In this document: piece by piece, positions 52,989-61,427 of the stretch
How positions within the stretch are numbered: the stretch's first letter is position 1
Layout: the number at the start of each line of letters is the position of its first letter
DNA from: UBA946 sp031550725
GTDB lineage: Bacteria; Bacillota; Clostridia; Oscillospirales; Ruminococcaceae
NCBI GenBank assembly: GCA_031550725.1
Contig: JAVBOH010000015.1
Span: 1-64,000, forward strand
Direction of reading: 5' to 3'
DNA: 64,000 bases
Notes under the pieces: generated by a model
What the model was told of the DNA's origin: nothing
What the model saw: the letters and a program-made list of their open reading frames with translations, nothing else
Database searches by the model: none
Program-made: the position numbers and the translations under genes

Positions 52989-53426
52989 TTATATGCAGTA
53001 GCTATCAAGAACTGCGCCTGAATTATTATCAATAATATCCTGTAATGTGATACCGTCAAGATATTCATTTACAACCTTGTAAAGACCCTTCCAAAGTCCA
53101 AGTGTCATGCACTGGTCAGCTCGAGGACAATCATTCACTTCAAATTCAAGACAGGCAACAGGTGCAAGATTACCCTCAGCAATGCGCAGAATTTCTCCGA
53201 CAGTATATTCATTTGCTTCCTTAGCAAGCATATATCCGCCCTGATAACCACGGTTTGTTTTCAAAAGTCCCGATTTATTTAATAGTGGTACAATTTGTTC
53301 AAGATATTTTTTTGAAATGCTTTGACGTTCAGCTATATCCTTTAATGCAATATACCCATCATTTTTATGTAAAGCTAGGTCAAGCATCATTCGAAGCATA
53401 TAGCGTCCTTTAGTAGAAATTTTCAT
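52989..53426 (-). CDS. Rrf2 family regulator with cluster-type cysteines
   Basis: 145 aa. N-terminal winged helix: ISTKGRYMLRMMLDLALH, KDIAERQSISKKYLEQIVPLL (residues 25-45), GLLKTNRGYQGGYMLAK. Three cysteines in CLEFEVNDCPRADQCMT (about 92-108) have the CX7-8CX5C spacing of IscR/NsrR-like proteins that hold a [2Fe-2S] cluster. It may control the Fe-S-related genes that lie upstream on the same strand, or itself; the promoter has a suggestive inverted sequence. CymR-type cysteine regulators are the alternative. AAAGGA precedes ATG. Confidence 0.87.
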   Translation of the reverse strand: MKISTKGRYMLRMMLDLALHKNDGYIALKDIAERQSISKKYLEQIVPLLNKSGLLKTNRGYQGGYMLAKEANEYTVGEILRIAEGNLAPVACLEFEVNDCPRADQCMTLGLWKGLYKVVNEYLDGITLQDIIDNNSGAVLDSYCI

Positions 53427-53468
53427 AGGATTTTTCCTTTCGTAATATATAAATACTTATCATTTTTA

Positions 53469-53497
53469 ATTATACCATAGGTTTAGTAGGAATTCAA
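53469..53497 (-). promoter_or_regulatory. Promoter of the Rrf2 gene
   Basis: On the minus strand TTGAAT (53492-53497), a 17-nt spacer and TATAAT (53469-53474). The remaining 53500-53840 stretch of this 519-bp gap has only a small hairpin near 53717-53732 and no frame worth calling. Confidence 0.65.
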
Positions 53498-53841
53498 GAG
53501 CTTGTCTATTTTTTAGGGATTTCATACATATTTATGACCAGCTTGTCTTAAATTAGTTTGGATGTTTTGTATGAAAATACTAAACTCCTAATACCCCACC
53601 AATACTAAAAGACTGGATAAAGACGTTTAAGCTTAATTCTCGCATCATCAGTAGAAAAATGCCAGTCGAGAAATACTTCAAACCAACCCTATATATGTTT
53701 ATAATTTAATAAGTGCAGGTTTCTACCTGCGTTAAAACTCGTCTCTAATAAAATTCAATACGAAAGTTTGTTGACCTTTTTTAGAAGATAATGAGAATAT
53801 GGATTTAATAAACCCCAACGATATTAAGTCAATTTCAGCAT

Positions 53842-53873
53842 AAAAATGCCCACGTAATAAAATTTACGTGGGC
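53842..53873 (-). terminator. Terminator of the GGGtGRT/NifU-like operon
   Basis: On the minus strand GCCCACGTAAA, a short loop, TTACGTGGGC, then ATTTTTATG. It lies about 73 bp past the stop of the GGGtGRT gene. Confidence 0.8.
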
Positions 53874-53945
53874 AAAACGCTCTAAATTGTATTTAATTGG
53901 CATATTCGCCATTTTAAACAAAGACTATCAAACCTTGATAAAACC

Positions 53946-54944
53946 TTACTTCATAGCCTCTTCAACAGCAACAGCACAAGCAACAGTAGCACCAACCATA
54001 GGGTTGTTACCCATTCCCATGAATCCCATCATTTCAACGTGAGCAGGAACGGAAGATGAACCAGCGAACTGAGCATCACCGTGCATACGTCCCATTGTAT
54101 CAGTCATACCATAAGATGCAGGACCTGCAGCCATGTTATCAGGGTGAAGTGTACGTCCAGTACCACCACCAGAAGCAACGGAGAAATACTTCTTGCCGTT
54201 TTCAATAGCCCACTTCTTGTAAGTACCAGCAGTTGGGTGCTGGAAACGAGTTGGGTTAGTGGAGTTACCAGTGATAGAAACGTCAACCTTCTCAAACTTC
54301 ATAACAGCAACGCCTTCAAGAACGTCGTTACAGCCGTAGCAACGAACCTTAGCCTTATCACCAGTTGAGTAAGCAGTTTCATTAACAATCTTTAGCTCAC
54401 TTGTAGCAAAATCATAATCAGTCTCAACGTAAGTAAATCCGTTGATTCTTGAAATAATCATTGCAGCATCTTTGCCAAGACCGTTAAGAATAACTCTTAG
54501 TGGAGCTTTTCTAGCCTTGTTAGCAGTCTTAGCGATACCGATAGCACCCTCAGCAGCAGCAAAGGATTCGTGTCCTGCTAGGAAGCAGAAACAATCAGTT
54601 TCTTCACGAAGCAGCATTGCGCCAAGGTTACCGTGTCCAAGACCAACATCACGAGTTTCAGCAACAGAACCAGGGATACAGAAAGCCTGTAAACCTATAC
54701 CGATAGCTTCAGCAGCCTCAGCAGCCTTAGTGATACCTTTTTTGATTGCGATAGCAGTACCCAAAGTGTATGCCCAGCAAGCATTCTCAAATGCGATAGG
54801 CTGTACACCCTTAACGATAGCCTCTACATCAATACCCTTGGATTTGCAGAATTCTGCAGTTTCGTCAATAGTTTTGAAGCCGTATTCAGCAAGGCAAGCC
54901 TCGATTTTAGGCATTCTTCTTTCCTGACCTTCAAATTTAGCCAT
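53946..54944 (-). CDS. GGGtGRT protein
   Basis: 332 aa. The name-giving motif GGGTGRT is near residue 256, in a Gly/Ser-rich region (FSVASGGGTGRTLHPDN) that continues to AQFAGSSSVPAHVEMMGFMGMGNNPMVGATVACAVAVEEA. The earlier part contains AETRDVGLGHGNLGAMLLREETDCFCFLAGHES. The function is unknown. In clostridia and other anaerobes this family is found next to a NifU-like scaffold protein, as here (20-bp gap), so a role in Fe-S or sulfur chemistry is suspected. No membrane segment or known cofactor motif was seen. Confidence 0.88.
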   Translation of the reverse strand: MAKFEGQERRMPKIEACLAEYGFKTIDETAEFCKSKGIDVEAIVKGVQPIAFENACWAYTLGTAIAIKKGITKAAEAAEAIGIGLQAFCIPGSVAETRDVGLGHGNLGAMLLREETDCFCFLAGHESFAAAEGAIGIAKTANKARKAPLRVILNGLGKDAAMIISRINGFTYVETDYDFATSELKIVNETAYSTGDKAKVRCYGCNDVLEGVAVMKFEKVDVSITGNSTNPTRFQHPTAGTYKKWAIENGKKYFSVASGGGTGRTLHPDNMAAGPASYGMTDTMGRMHGDAQFAGSSSVPAHVEMMGFMGMGNNPMVGATVACAVAVEEAMK

Positions 54945-54964
54945 AATTAATCAACCTGCCTTTC

Positions 54965-55666
54965 TTATTCTTCTCTAGGATCAATGTACTTAACAGCGCC
55001 ATCTTCAGCAGAGAAACGACCGTAAGTACCAACATTAGCATTATAAGCATCAGTTGGGTTCATGCCATGACGGATGTCCTCAAGCATTTTACCCATCTTA
55101 ACGAACTGATAGCCACATGGCTGATCATTTTCGTCGATAGCTACCTTAAGGATATAACCTTCAGCCATTTCTAAGTAACGAACACCCTTAGAATTAGTGG
55201 AGAAGATTGTACCAACCTGTGAACGAAGACCCTTACCCAAGTCCTCAAGGCCTGCACCGATTGGAAGACCATCTTCGGAGAAAGCAGTCTGAGTTCTGCC
55301 GTAAACGATTTGTAGGAACAATTCTCTCATTGCAACGTTAATAGCGTCACAAACGAGGTCAGTATTAAGAGCTTCAAGAATAGTCTTGCCAGTAAGGATT
55401 TCACCAGCCATAGCAGCAGAGTGAGTCATACCGGAACAACCAAGAGTTTCTACAAGAGCCTCCTCGATTATACCATTCTTAACATTCAAAGTAAGTTTAC
55501 AGCAACCCTGCTGTGGAGCACACCAGCCGATACCGTGTGTAAGACCGGAAATGTCCTTAATTTCATATGCTTTTACCCAAGCACCCTCTTCAGGGATTGG
55601 AGCAGGACCGTGGTTAGGACCCTTTTTGAGAGTGCACATTCTCTCAACTTCATGAGAATACATCAT
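54965..55666 (-). CDS. NifU-like iron-sulfur scaffold protein
   Basis: About 233 aa. The conserved cysteines of an IscU/NifU_N-like fold appear: IGWCAPQQGCCKLTL near 48-62 and VETLGCSGMTHSAAMAGEIL near 74-93. A C-terminal extension has YEM/GYILKVAIDENDQPCGYQF. Its length exceeds ordinary IscU (about 130 aa). It would assemble clusters in the cytoplasm, perhaps with the GGGtGRT partner; a cysteine desulfurase is not adjacent. The frame starts at 55675, but the Shine-Dalgarno AAAGGAG is only 2 nt from that ATG, so ATG 55666 is preferred. Confidence 0.87.
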   Translation of the reverse strand: MMYSHEVERMCTLKKGPNHGPAPIPEEGAWVKAYEIKDISGLTHGIGWCAPQQGCCKLTLNVKNGIIEEALVETLGCSGMTHSAAMAGEILTGKTILEALNTDLVCDAINVAMRELFLQIVYGRTQTAFSEDGLPIGAGLEDLGKGLRSQVGTIFSTNSKGVRYLEMAEGYILKVAIDENDQPCGYQFVKMGKMLEDIRHGMNPTDAYNANVGTYGRFSAEDGAVKYIDPREE

Positions 55667-55744
55667 TTTGTACATAACTCCTTTCAGAATTTAAGTAAAC
55701 AGACAAACAGATATTATAACGCTTGTCCATCAACATACAATAAT

Positions 55745-55773
55745 ATTATATAACATTTCCCTCAATAAATCAA
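55745..55773 (-). promoter_or_regulatory. Promoter of the NifU-like operon
   Basis: On the minus strand TTGATT (55768-55773), a 17-nt spacer and TATAAT (55745-55750). A second TATAAT lies nearer the gene, around 55714, so two starts are possible. Confidence 0.5.
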
Positions 55774-55873
55774 GTTAATTTTTTATGTTTGATATATTCT
55801 TATCATTCATATATGGGTATTTTTACTTTTTTGTAATATATCACATAATTACATATATTTTTGAAAATAGCTA

Positions 55874-55902
55874 TTGTCAAAACAGAACTAACGTGCTATA
55901 AT
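55874..55902 (+). promoter_or_regulatory. Promoter of the small ORF / hypothetical pair
   Basis: TTGTCA (55874-55879), a 17-nt spacer and TATAAT (55897-55902), 32 bp before ATG 55935. Confidence 0.6.
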
Positions 55903-55934
55903 AATGCTCAAGATAAAAATGAGGATGTGATAAT

Positions 55935-56060
55935 ATGACAGCATATGAGCTTATGATAAAAACTAACTACTATTTAATCAAAGGTGGAGAATTATCTGAT
56001 GAGCACAAGAATTACATTGTGAGCAATTTCATTTTAACAAAAGTGATGAGTATATTGTGA
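55935..56060 (+). pseudogene. 41-aa ORF, probable 5' part of a broken gene
   Basis: It has a promoter, a GAGGATG ribosome site and ATG, and encodes 41 residues (MTAYELMIKTN... to KVMSIL). Its TGA overlaps the GTG that opens the next frame (GTGA). Read in the frame of the next gene, the bases just before that GTG encode NKSDEYIV, a natural continuation of the helix that ends this ORF. One gene of about 280 codons split by a one-base shift near 56035-56045 is therefore likely. A genuine small, translationally coupled protein is the alternative. Confidence 0.5.
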
Positions 56061-56776
56061 AAAAGTTTAAAAGGGGAGTTAATGCTCCAGAATATTTATT
56101 GTCAACAAAACAATCCAAGGATAAGCGCATTATGTATCCGTTGTTTTATATACCTCCTTATAATGACGGAAAGAAGTATAAAACGATTTTTAATCAGATG
56201 CCAAAAACTCAAATTCTATCGGCAAATATGTATGAGCTTGAAATATTACGGTTACTTTATATACTTGCGCCTGAAAATGAGCAGGTGAAAAGTATGGTTT
56301 TGCTAACACTGGAACGTTTGAAAACAACATGCTTTGGGTTTAATGATGATGGGCTTGGTGAGTGTTTTGATGCGTCGCTTGTTGTGCTGCGTTTTATATC
56401 GACCGTTTCACCACATGATACTAAATGGATTTTAAGCAGGATTGATAATTATAATAACCACGCAGATGAAAAGAAACGACCATGGTTTTCTAAGTGGTAT
56501 TTTTGGTTGTGTTTATCAGAAATGCCATTTGAAATTGCACATCCATTTATAGAAAATTATAAGGATGAAATGTTAAACTGGCTATACAATAAAAGCTGTG
56601 TGATGAATAGTGATACAGACAAAATTATTCATCCAGTTCTTTTGTGTGTGATACGCAATGTTTTGTGTAAATATCCCGAGTATGAGTATATAAAAAATCG
56701 CCAGCCTTATGTTAATGATAAAGACGGACGATTGTATTTTGATATGAGAAGGAGTATTGAAAATGAAGTCTATTAA
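56057..56776 (+). CDS. Hypothetical protein, probably 3' part of a split gene
   Basis: 239 aa from GTG 56057, soluble and mostly helical, rich in aromatic residues (WFSKWYFWLCLSEMPFEI near 146). I recognise no family. Repeated helical pairs suggest a TPR- or HEAT-like solenoid, but this is weak. There is no independent ribosome site, so translation would depend on coupling to, or frameshift fusion with, the 41-codon ORF upstream. The neighbours are unrelated in function. Confidence 0.6.
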   Translation: MKKFKRGVNAPEYLLSTKQSKDKRIMYPLFYIPPYNDGKKYKTIFNQMPKTQILSANMYELEILRLLYILAPENEQVKSMVLLTLERLKTTCFGFNDDGLGECFDASLVVLRFISTVSPHDTKWILSRIDNYNNHADEKKRPWFSKWYFWLCLSEMPFEIAHPFIENYKDEMLNWLYNKSCVMNSDTDKIIHPVLLCVIRNVLCKYPEYEYIKNRQPYVNDKDGRLYFDMRRSIENEVY

Positions 56777-56827
56777 ATAATCTAATACTATTTTAACATA
56801 TTATATAATAATATTCAAGTTTTATAA

Positions 56828-56866
56828 GAAAATGCCGCATGAACAAATCATACGGCAGTATTTTAA
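56828..56866. terminator. Bidirectional terminator
   Basis: AAAATGCCGCATGA, loop, TCATACGGCAGTATTTT, between the hypothetical gene and the convergent GH5 gene. Confidence 0.8.
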
Positions 56867-56871
56867 CTTAA

Positions 56872-58131
56872 TTATTCAGCATATTCCATCATGCCAAGAA
56901 TAAGATCAGGATATCTCCAAGTTCCAGTTTTTCTGTCATAAACGCCAAAGTTTTCGCCCGTTCCTGAGAATGCATGGTTGTCCCAAAGACAACATATCAT
57001 ACCTCTTGACTTTGCAGCAGCAACATAATATGCTGAGCAGTCAACTCTGTCCTGCAAGTTGTCATTTTTCATACGTGCACCAAATTCACCAATAACAACT
57101 GGAATACCATTTGATACATACTTGTCATAAAGCAAGTCCATAAAGCCAGTAATTGCACCAGTTTGTGATGCATCGTCAAGGTCGAATTTGTTGACACTGC
57201 CTTTATCTGTGAATGCCTGAAGGCATAAATTATATGGTCTGTAAGCATGAGTGGAAAGGATAAGCTTGTTTTGAGCGCTGTCAGTTGGCATAACAAATAA
57301 ATCATTGAGTGCGTTTTCTGGTGCAGCAGCATAGGAAGGCACCATAAGGTATCTGTCAGTATTTTTACCGCCTGATGCACGAACTGTATCAACAAAAAGC
57401 TGATTTAGCTTGTTTATACATTCAGCAGCATCCTGACATGTCGGATTACTAGCCATAAAATTCCATTCGTAATTTGTGCCAGTAAGACGAGGCTCATTCA
57501 TACCCTCAAAAACCAAATGTTCATCATAATCAGCAAAATGCTCTGAAAGCTGTTTCCATACACTGCTTATAAATTTTTCAGAGCTTTCAAGCCTTTCAGA
57601 TGACGGATAAAAATATTCCTCATCGTGATGTATATTGAGAATTACATACATACCGTTGTTTATTGCATAATCAACGACTTCATTAACTCTGTCAAGCCAT
57701 TGCTTACTGATTGTAAAGTCGTCGTCTACAAGATGATTATGCCACGAAACAGGTAGCCTTAATGTGTTGAATCCAGCATTTTTAACATCAAGAATCATGC
57801 CCTCAGTTGTTTCATAACCAACCCATGCTGATTCAATAGCCATTTCATTTTCGGAGTATCCACCTTCAGCAGTTGCATCAAAAGTATTGCCAAGGTTCCA
57901 TCCGATTTTCATTTCCTTAACAAATTTCATAGCATCACTCTCCGGTATCGATAACTGTTCAATGTTAATTTCAGGGATTTTTGCTTGTCCACCCTTGATT
58001 TCTTTAACTTCATATGTTGTCTGACTTTCAGTAAGCTGTCCTGACTGCTCATTATCAGTATTTTTCTGACAGCTTGTTAAAAGCATTAGTGCAGCACAGG
58101 CTGCGGATATTAGACGAATATATTTCTTCAC
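56872..58131 (-). CDS. GH5 cellulase/endoglucanase lipoprotein
   Basis: 419 aa from a GTG start. A lipoprotein signal peptide (VKKYIRLISAACAALMLLTSC) anchors Cys21 to the membrane, followed by a Gln/Thr/Glu-rich linker and a GH5 barrel from about residue 70. Motifs: MKIGWNLGNTFDA, LRLPVSWHNHL, VILNIHHDEEYF, VFEGMNEPRLTG (acid/base Glu), ILSTHAYRPYNL and PVVIGEFGARM (nucleophile Glu). The closest recollection is GH5 subfamily 4, common in ruminococci. Frames from ATG 58158 exist, but GTG 58131 has AAAGGATGG upstream at good spacing and gives the cleanest signal peptide. No dockerin is visible. It cleaves beta-1,4-glucans at the cell surface. Confidence 0.9.
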   Translation of the reverse strand: MKKYIRLISAACAALMLLTSCQKNTDNEQSGQLTESQTTYEVKEIKGGQAKIPEINIEQLSIPESDAMKFVKEMKIGWNLGNTFDATAEGGYSENEMAIESAWVGYETTEGMILDVKNAGFNTLRLPVSWHNHLVDDDFTISKQWLDRVNEVVDYAINNGMYVILNIHHDEEYFYPSSERLESSEKFISSVWKQLSEHFADYDEHLVFEGMNEPRLTGTNYEWNFMASNPTCQDAAECINKLNQLFVDTVRASGGKNTDRYLMVPSYAAAPENALNDLFVMPTDSAQNKLILSTHAYRPYNLCLQAFTDKGSVNKFDLDDASQTGAITGFMDLLYDKYVSNGIPVVIGEFGARMKNDNLQDRVDCSAYYVAAAKSRGMICCLWDNHAFSGTGENFGVYDRKTGTWRYPDLILGMMEYAE

Positions 58132-58163
58132 GTTTTTAACCATCCTTTTTATTAACATTCAAA

Positions 58164-58336
58164 TATATAGTTGTTTGATTCCAAAACACTATTGCACTTT
58201 TAAATTAGTGTACGAAGTACTCTGACGGCAAAGCAGCAAAAACAACTATTCAGGTAATTTTTCACACCTATGATGCGAAATGAGAACACCGCTCTCGTTT
58301 ATAATACGGTAGCATTTTAAATTTAATGCATTATAT
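58164..58336. repeat. Structured element, family 2, copy D
   Basis: 173 bp homologous to copy C at 11731: start TATATAGTTGTTTGA, middle AACTATTCAGGTAATTTTTCACAC (C has AACTATACAGGTAGTTTTTTCGCAC over the same span), then TGAGA...TCTCGTT, end TTAATGCATTATAT. P1 is AGTTGTTT (58169-58176) with AAACAACT (58240-58247). P2 is TAGTGTA (58206-58212) with TGCATTA (58327-58333), with two G-U pairs. The first local hairpin is degenerate. It lies 33 bp upstream of the GH5 start, in the same orientation relative to the gene as copy C is to glgC. Confidence 0.7.
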
Positions 58337-58719
58337 TTATACAATTTTATCATTTTTTATATAACATTTCAAGCACTTTTTATGAATTATGTAATGCAAA
58401 TATTTGTTTGAGATATTAAGTTTGAAATAAATTTCAAACTCCTTCTAGTACAAAAACAATACAAAAAACTTTAAATAATTTTGAAAATATGATTTAATAA
58501 TACAAAAGGATCGTGCATCATGTTGTTGGTAATTGATAAAGTTTCAACACATCCGAGTGAAACATACTATATTATACAGTTCAAAAAGTTTATAGCAATT
58601 AAATATGATAACTTAAAATTTACGATATGATTGATTTGATTGGAAAATAAAAAATACATTGTAAACTTTGATTTGCAATGCGTTTTTCATGTTAATATTG
58701 GTTTTTATTTGCAAAACCC

Positions 58720-58748
58720 TTGCAAAAACGAAACAGATGTGTTATAAT
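58720..58748 (+). promoter_or_regulatory. Promoter of the NUDIX gene
   Basis: TTGCAA (58720-58725), a 17-nt spacer and TATAAT (58743-58748). Between copy D and this promoter (58337-58719) there is only AT-rich sequence with no feature I can name. Confidence 0.7.
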
Positions 58749-58784
58749 ATATTTAATTAGAACATTTGTTGTTTTGTGAAGTAA

Positions 58785-58856
58785 AATTCGAAAGATAAAT
58801 CTTTCGAATTAGTAGTATTTACTTTTGAAGCTAACATAACAAAAGTAAATATTACA
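58785..58856 (+). promoter_or_regulatory. Two-hairpin leader of the NUDIX gene
   Basis: The leader mRNA contains ATTCGAAAGAT/ATCTTTCGAAT (58788-58810) and then TATTTACTTTTG...CAAAAGTAAATA (about 58816-58854), both perfect, ending just before the AGGAGG ribosome site. Their closeness to the start codon suggests regulation of translation or mRNA stability. Confidence 0.5.
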
Positions 58857-58876
58857 ATAGGAGGAATGATTATAAT

Positions 58877-59419
58877 ATGCATTTAATGGAAAAAACTATT
58901 GAATCTACTGTCATTTTTGAAGGCAGAATTATTACTGTAAAAAATGATAAAGCCGAGCTTGAGGATGGTACAATTGTCGGGCGTGAGCTTGTTTGTCATA
59001 GCGGTGGTGTTTGCGTAGTCCCTATTACTGATGATGGTGAAATTATTATGGTTAAGCAGTTTCGTTATCCTTTTGGTGAACCACTTATTGAAATTCCTGC
59101 TGGAAAACTGGAAATAGGTGAAGAACATAGACTTGCCGGTATTCGTGAGCTGAAAGAGGAAACTGGTGCAACTTGTGCTGATGAGGATTTTGTTTATCTT
59201 GGTGTTACTTATCCGTCTGTTGCTTATCTTTCTGAAAAAATTCATATGTATCTTGCAACAAACCTTAAATTCGAGGAACAAAAACTTGATGACGAGGAAT
59301 TTCTTGATGTTATAAAGGTAAAAATAGAAGATGCCATTAAGATGGTCGAGAATGGCGAGATTAAAGACGGCAAAACTATGACCGCTGTTTTACTTACTGC
59401 AAGACGTTTAGGCAAATAA
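58877..59419 (+). CDS. NUDIX hydrolase, ADP-ribose pyrophosphatase type
   Basis: 180 aa. The full Nudix box GKLEIGEEHRLAGIRELKEETGA lies at about 75-97 (split here for reading: GKLEIGEE, REL, EETGA), with all catalytic Glu residues kept. The preceding VKQFRYPFGEPLIEIPAGKLE and the later VTYPSVAYLSEKIHMYLA fit the ADP-ribose pyrophosphatase (NudF-like) subfamily. It splits ADP-ribose into AMP and ribose-5-phosphate. AGGAGG lies 12 nt before the first ATG; ATG four codons later is also possible. Confidence 0.92.
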   Translation: MHLMEKTIESTVIFEGRIITVKNDKAELEDGTIVGRELVCHSGGVCVVPITDDGEIIMVKQFRYPFGEPLIEIPAGKLEIGEEHRLAGIRELKEETGATCADEDFVYLGVTYPSVAYLSEKIHMYLATNLKFEEQKLDDEEFLDVIKVKIEDAIKMVENGEIKDGKTMTAVLLTARRLGK

Positions 59420-59475
59420 TGCTTTTTATCTGCATATACTATAATATTATGATATATTGCCATAAAAACAAAACA

Positions 59476-59501
59476 TAGGCAGCGTATTTCTACACTGCCT
59501 A
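59476..59501. terminator. Hairpin between NUDIX gene and spoVG
   Basis: TAGGCAG, a 12-nt loop and CTGCCTA between two convergent genes; weak T-tract on both sides. Confidence 0.5.
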
Positions 59502-59528
59502 AGTAACGGTTATCTTTTTAGTTTCAGG

Positions 59529-59825
59529 TTATATGCCTGCTTCTTCAGCTTCAGCTTCAGCCTGCATCTGCTCAACGTGACGAGTGTAAGCATCTAAAAT
59601 CTGACTTTCAATTGTCTGTCTAGCCTCAGGTGAAATTGGATGTACGATATCTCTGAAAATTCCATTTTCATCCTTTCTGCTTGGCATTGCAACGAAAAGT
59701 CTTTCGTCACCCTGAACTACCTTGATATCATGGATAGCAATCATATTGTCCACTGTGATAGAAATTACTGAACGTAATCTGCCGTCTGGGATAATCTTTC
59801 TGATTTTAATATCTGTGATGTTCAT
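59529..59825 (-). CDS. spoVG: Septation/sporulation regulator SpoVG
   Basis: 98 aa, the normal size. MNITDIKIRKI at the N-terminus, RSVISITVDNMIAIHDIKVVQG near 18-39, LFVAMPSRKDENGIFRDIVHPIS near 43-65 and a C-terminal helix ending in an acidic EAEAEEAG tail are characteristic. SpoVG is an RNA/DNA-binding regulator of septation, sporulation and surface factors. I start it at ATG 59825, with AAGGAGG about 10 nt upstream; the longer frame begins in the leader. Confidence 0.96.
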   Translation of the reverse strand: MNITDIKIRKIIPDGRLRSVISITVDNMIAIHDIKVVQGDERLFVAMPSRKDENGIFRDIVHPISPEARQTIESQILDAYTRHVEQMQAEAEAEEAGI

Positions 59826-60013
59826 AAAAAAACGTCCTCCTTGAAAATTGACTTTTGTAAAATACACTATATTCCTAGTATTATCATAATAATGGTAAAA
59901 TATACGATGGGAAATTTATTATATTAATTGCTGTGACTAGTGTATATCACTATATATATAATACCATATTATTCTTAAGTAAATCTTAAACTAAAGTATT
60001 CGAGGTGTATTTT

Positions 60014-61408
60014 TTGGATAAACAAATTTTAAACAATAAGCGACATGTGCATTTTATTGGCATTGGCGGCTCTGGAATGTATCCACTTGCGCAAATTTTG
60101 CACAGTCAGGGTTATTTTATTACAGGTTCGGATAATAATGAAACCGAAACACTGCAAGCTGTAAGAAAAATGGGAATTGAAGTTTTTTTAGGGCAGCGTG
60201 CTGAAAATATTAACGGTGCCGACTTAATTGTCCATACCGCAGCAATTATGGCAGATAATCCTGAACTTATCGCTGCAAAATCAAGTGGTTTACCTGTGCT
60301 TGAACGCAGCGAACTACTTGGCATTATCACAGAAATGTACAGTAATGCTGTTTGTGTCAGCGGTACTCATGGCAAGACTACTTCATCTTCTATGATTACA
60401 CAAATATTAGTTGAACAGGGTATGGATATTTCTGCTGTTATCGGTGGGAAATTACCTATTATCAATGGCAGCGGAATTTCTGGTAAATCTGATATAATGA
60501 TTTGCGAGGCTTGTGAATTTTGCGACCATTATCTTAATCTTTCACCTGATATCTGCGTGATTTTAAATGTTGATGCTGACCACCTTGATTATTTTGGTAC
60601 ACTTGAAAATATTATCAAATCTTTCAATAAGTTCGCATCAAACGCTACAAAAGCTGTTATTGTCAATGGTGACGATGAAAACTCCATGAAAGCTATTATT
60701 GGTATACCTGAAAAGCTTGAAGTTATTACATTTGGACTTACTGAGAAAAACAACTGGTATGCTGAAAATATACGTCATATTGGCGGTCTTGAAACTGTTT
60801 TCACACTCATGCACGATGGTAATTTTGTTTGCGATATAACATTAAACGTACCTGGTACTCATAATATTTTGAATGCTGTTGCATCAGCAGCTGCTGCATT
60901 TTATGTTGGTTCAACTGTTGATGGTGTTTGTAAGGGACTTGAAGATTTTCGTGGTGCTGGCAGACGCTTTGACAAATATGGTGAGGTTAACGGAGTTACA
61001 GTAATTGATGATTATGCTCATCATCCTGCTGAAATTTCTGTTACACTTAAAGCAGCAATGGAGCTTGGATACAATCGTGTCTGGGCTGTTCATCAACCTT
61101 TTACTTTTTCTCGTACAGCAGCACTTCTTGATGATTTTGCTGCGGCATTATCTATTGCAGACAATGTTGTCCTTACTGCAATTATGGGTTCACGTGAAAA
61201 AAACACCATTGGTATTTACACAAAGGATTTAGCTGCAAAAATTGATGGGTGTGTTTGGTTTGAGGAAGAAGAACATGACAAGAATTTTGAACTTGTTTGC
61301 GATTATGTTTGTGAAAATGCAAATTCTAATGATTTAATTATAACACTTGGGTGCGGTGATGTTAATAAAGTTGCTCGAATGATTTTGAAAAAGCTGGAAA
61401 ATAATTGA
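60014..61408 (+). CDS. murC: UDP-N-acetylmuramate--L-alanine ligase
   Basis: Adds L-Ala to UDP-MurNAc in peptidoglycan synthesis. About 464 aa. HFIGIGGSGMYPLA (residues 12-25, nucleotide loop of domain 1), VSGTHGKTTSSSMI near 114 (ATP P-loop), CEACEFCDHYLNLSP near 155, LNVDADHLDYFG near 177 and VIDDYAHHPAEI near 335 are the MurC signatures. I prefer TTG 60014 (GAGGTG 6 nt upstream) to GTG 60005, which is part of that ribosome site. lexA starts 19 bp after the stop. Confidence 0.96.
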   Translation: MDKQILNNKRHVHFIGIGGSGMYPLAQILHSQGYFITGSDNNETETLQAVRKMGIEVFLGQRAENINGADLIVHTAAIMADNPELIAAKSSGLPVLERSELLGIITEMYSNAVCVSGTHGKTTSSSMITQILVEQGMDISAVIGGKLPIINGSGISGKSDIMICEACEFCDHYLNLSPDICVILNVDADHLDYFGTLENIIKSFNKFASNATKAVIVNGDDENSMKAIIGIPEKLEVITFGLTEKNNWYAENIRHIGGLETVFTLMHDGNFVCDITLNVPGTHNILNAVASAAAAFYVGSTVDGVCKGLEDFRGAGRRFDKYGEVNGVTVIDDYAHHPAEISVTLKAAMELGYNRVWAVHQPFTFSRTAALLDDFAAALSIADNVVLTAIMGSREKNTIGIYTKDLAAKIDGCVWFEEEEHDKNFELVCDYVCENANSNDLIITLGCGDVNKVARMILKKLENN

Positions 61409-61427
61409 TACTGAAAGGATGTATGAA

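Noticed and set aside
53500..53840. A degraded gene in the gap between Rrf2 and GGGtGRT genes
   Set aside because: No frame of useful length and no recognisable protein fragment; only one small hairpin.
58755..58775. LexA-box-like GAACATTTGTT just after the NUDIX promoter
   Set aside because: Only a partial match to the Firmicutes GAAC-N4-GTTC operator; the second half-site is broken.
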